Below are positions 15,117 through 15,201 of a DNA stretch of 15,201 bases, in pieces. The notes under the pieces are model-generated. The model had not been told where the DNA came from. It ran no database searches and saw only the letters and a list, made by a program, of their open reading frames with translations. The position numbers and the translations under genes are program-made. Source of the DNA: an uncultured Oscillospiraceae bacterium (GTDB lineage Bacteria; Bacillota; Clostridia; UBA1381). The stretch lies in assembly GCA_946531785.1 (NCBI GenBank), contig CAMNAT010000021.1, positions 1 through 15,201 of the forward strand. Reading direction: 5' to 3'. Every line of letters begins with the position of its first letter. The first letter of the stretch is position 1.

Positions 15117-15145
15117 ATAATAGCACACTTTGTTACATTTGTCAA
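15117..15145 (-). promoter_or_regulatory. Sigma-A-type promoter for the NlpC/P60 gene
   Basis: On the minus strand a consensus TTGACA (complement of 15140-15145) is followed after 17 nt by TATTAT (complement of 15117-15122). The predicted start is near 15110. Confidence 0.75.
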
Positions 15146-15151
15146 GTGTTT

Positions 15152-15168
15152 TTTACAGTTTTGTTACA
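15152..15168 (-). promoter_or_regulatory. WalR (YycF)-like direct-repeat box
   Basis: The minus strand reads TGTAAC-AAAAC-TGTAAA, an exact match to the WalR consensus TGTWAH-N5-TGTWAH. It ends 6 nt before the -35 hexamer, a usual place for an activator. A further half-site, TGTAAC (complement of 15132-15137), lies in the promoter spacer 31 bp from the first half-site. WalR is known to control wall hydrolase genes in Firmicutes. Binding here is inferred. Confidence 0.55.
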
Positions 15169-15201
15169 AAAATATTTCAAAGATTTCGTTTTAGTAACTT
15201 T

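Overview
The window looks like a low-to-mid GC Gram-positive Clostridia chromosome, probably of the Ruminococcus/Oscillospiraceae type. The reasons are strong AGGAGG-type ribosome sites, sigma-A style promoters with 17-nt spacers, frequent ATA and AGA/AGG codons, NADP-type clostridial glutamate dehydrogenase, SLH-domain surface proteins and a CdaA/CdaR c-di-AMP synthase pair. That assignment is inference. I see no mobile element, CRISPR array, tRNA or rRNA, and most of the sequence is coding.

Layout. (1) At 1-34 (minus) only the first 11 codons of a PHP-domain protein are present. It diverges from gdhA (312-1658, plus), and the 277-nt space between them holds a promoter for each and a hairpin in the gdhA leader. 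(2) A strong hairpin at 1677-1721 separates gdhA from a convergent minus-strand group, read in the order PAP2 membrane phosphatase (4417-5355), STAS-kinase fusion (3211-4380), membrane SpoIIE-type phosphatase (1740-3191). (3) A hairpin at 5385-5413 ends a second minus-strand operon, read as glmS (9412-11235), a small coiled-coil membrane protein (9046-9396), a SpoVB/YtgP/MurJ-type flippase (7259-9025), cdaA (6399-7235), cdaR (5426-6382). Gaps between these genes are about 15-24 nt. (4) Divergent promoters at 11289-11395 drive glmS leftward and a DUF5662-cardiolipin synthase pair rightward (11430-13521). (5) A bidirectional terminator at 13531-13568 separates cls from a convergent SLH-NlpC/P60 cell-wall hydrolase (13581-15002). 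Its promoter carries an exact match to the WalR (YycF) direct-repeat consensus.

Apart from gdhA the theme is the cell envelope. GlmS feeds UDP-GlcNAc synthesis, the flippase can export lipid-linked wall precursor, the PAP2 protein may recycle polyprenyl carrier, CdaA/CdaR make the second messenger that couples wall and turgor, Cls makes cardiolipin, and the NlpC/P60 protein cuts peptidoglycan. The STAS-kinase/PP2C pair looks like a partner-switching signalling module without a separate anti-sigma kinase in view.

The points most worth following are the WalR-like box at 15152-15168, the STAS-kinase/PP2C pair, the glmS-flippase-cdaAR linkage without glmM, and the unknown small proteins at 9046-9396 and 11430-11957. 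No stretch of more than 300 bases lacks a gene.
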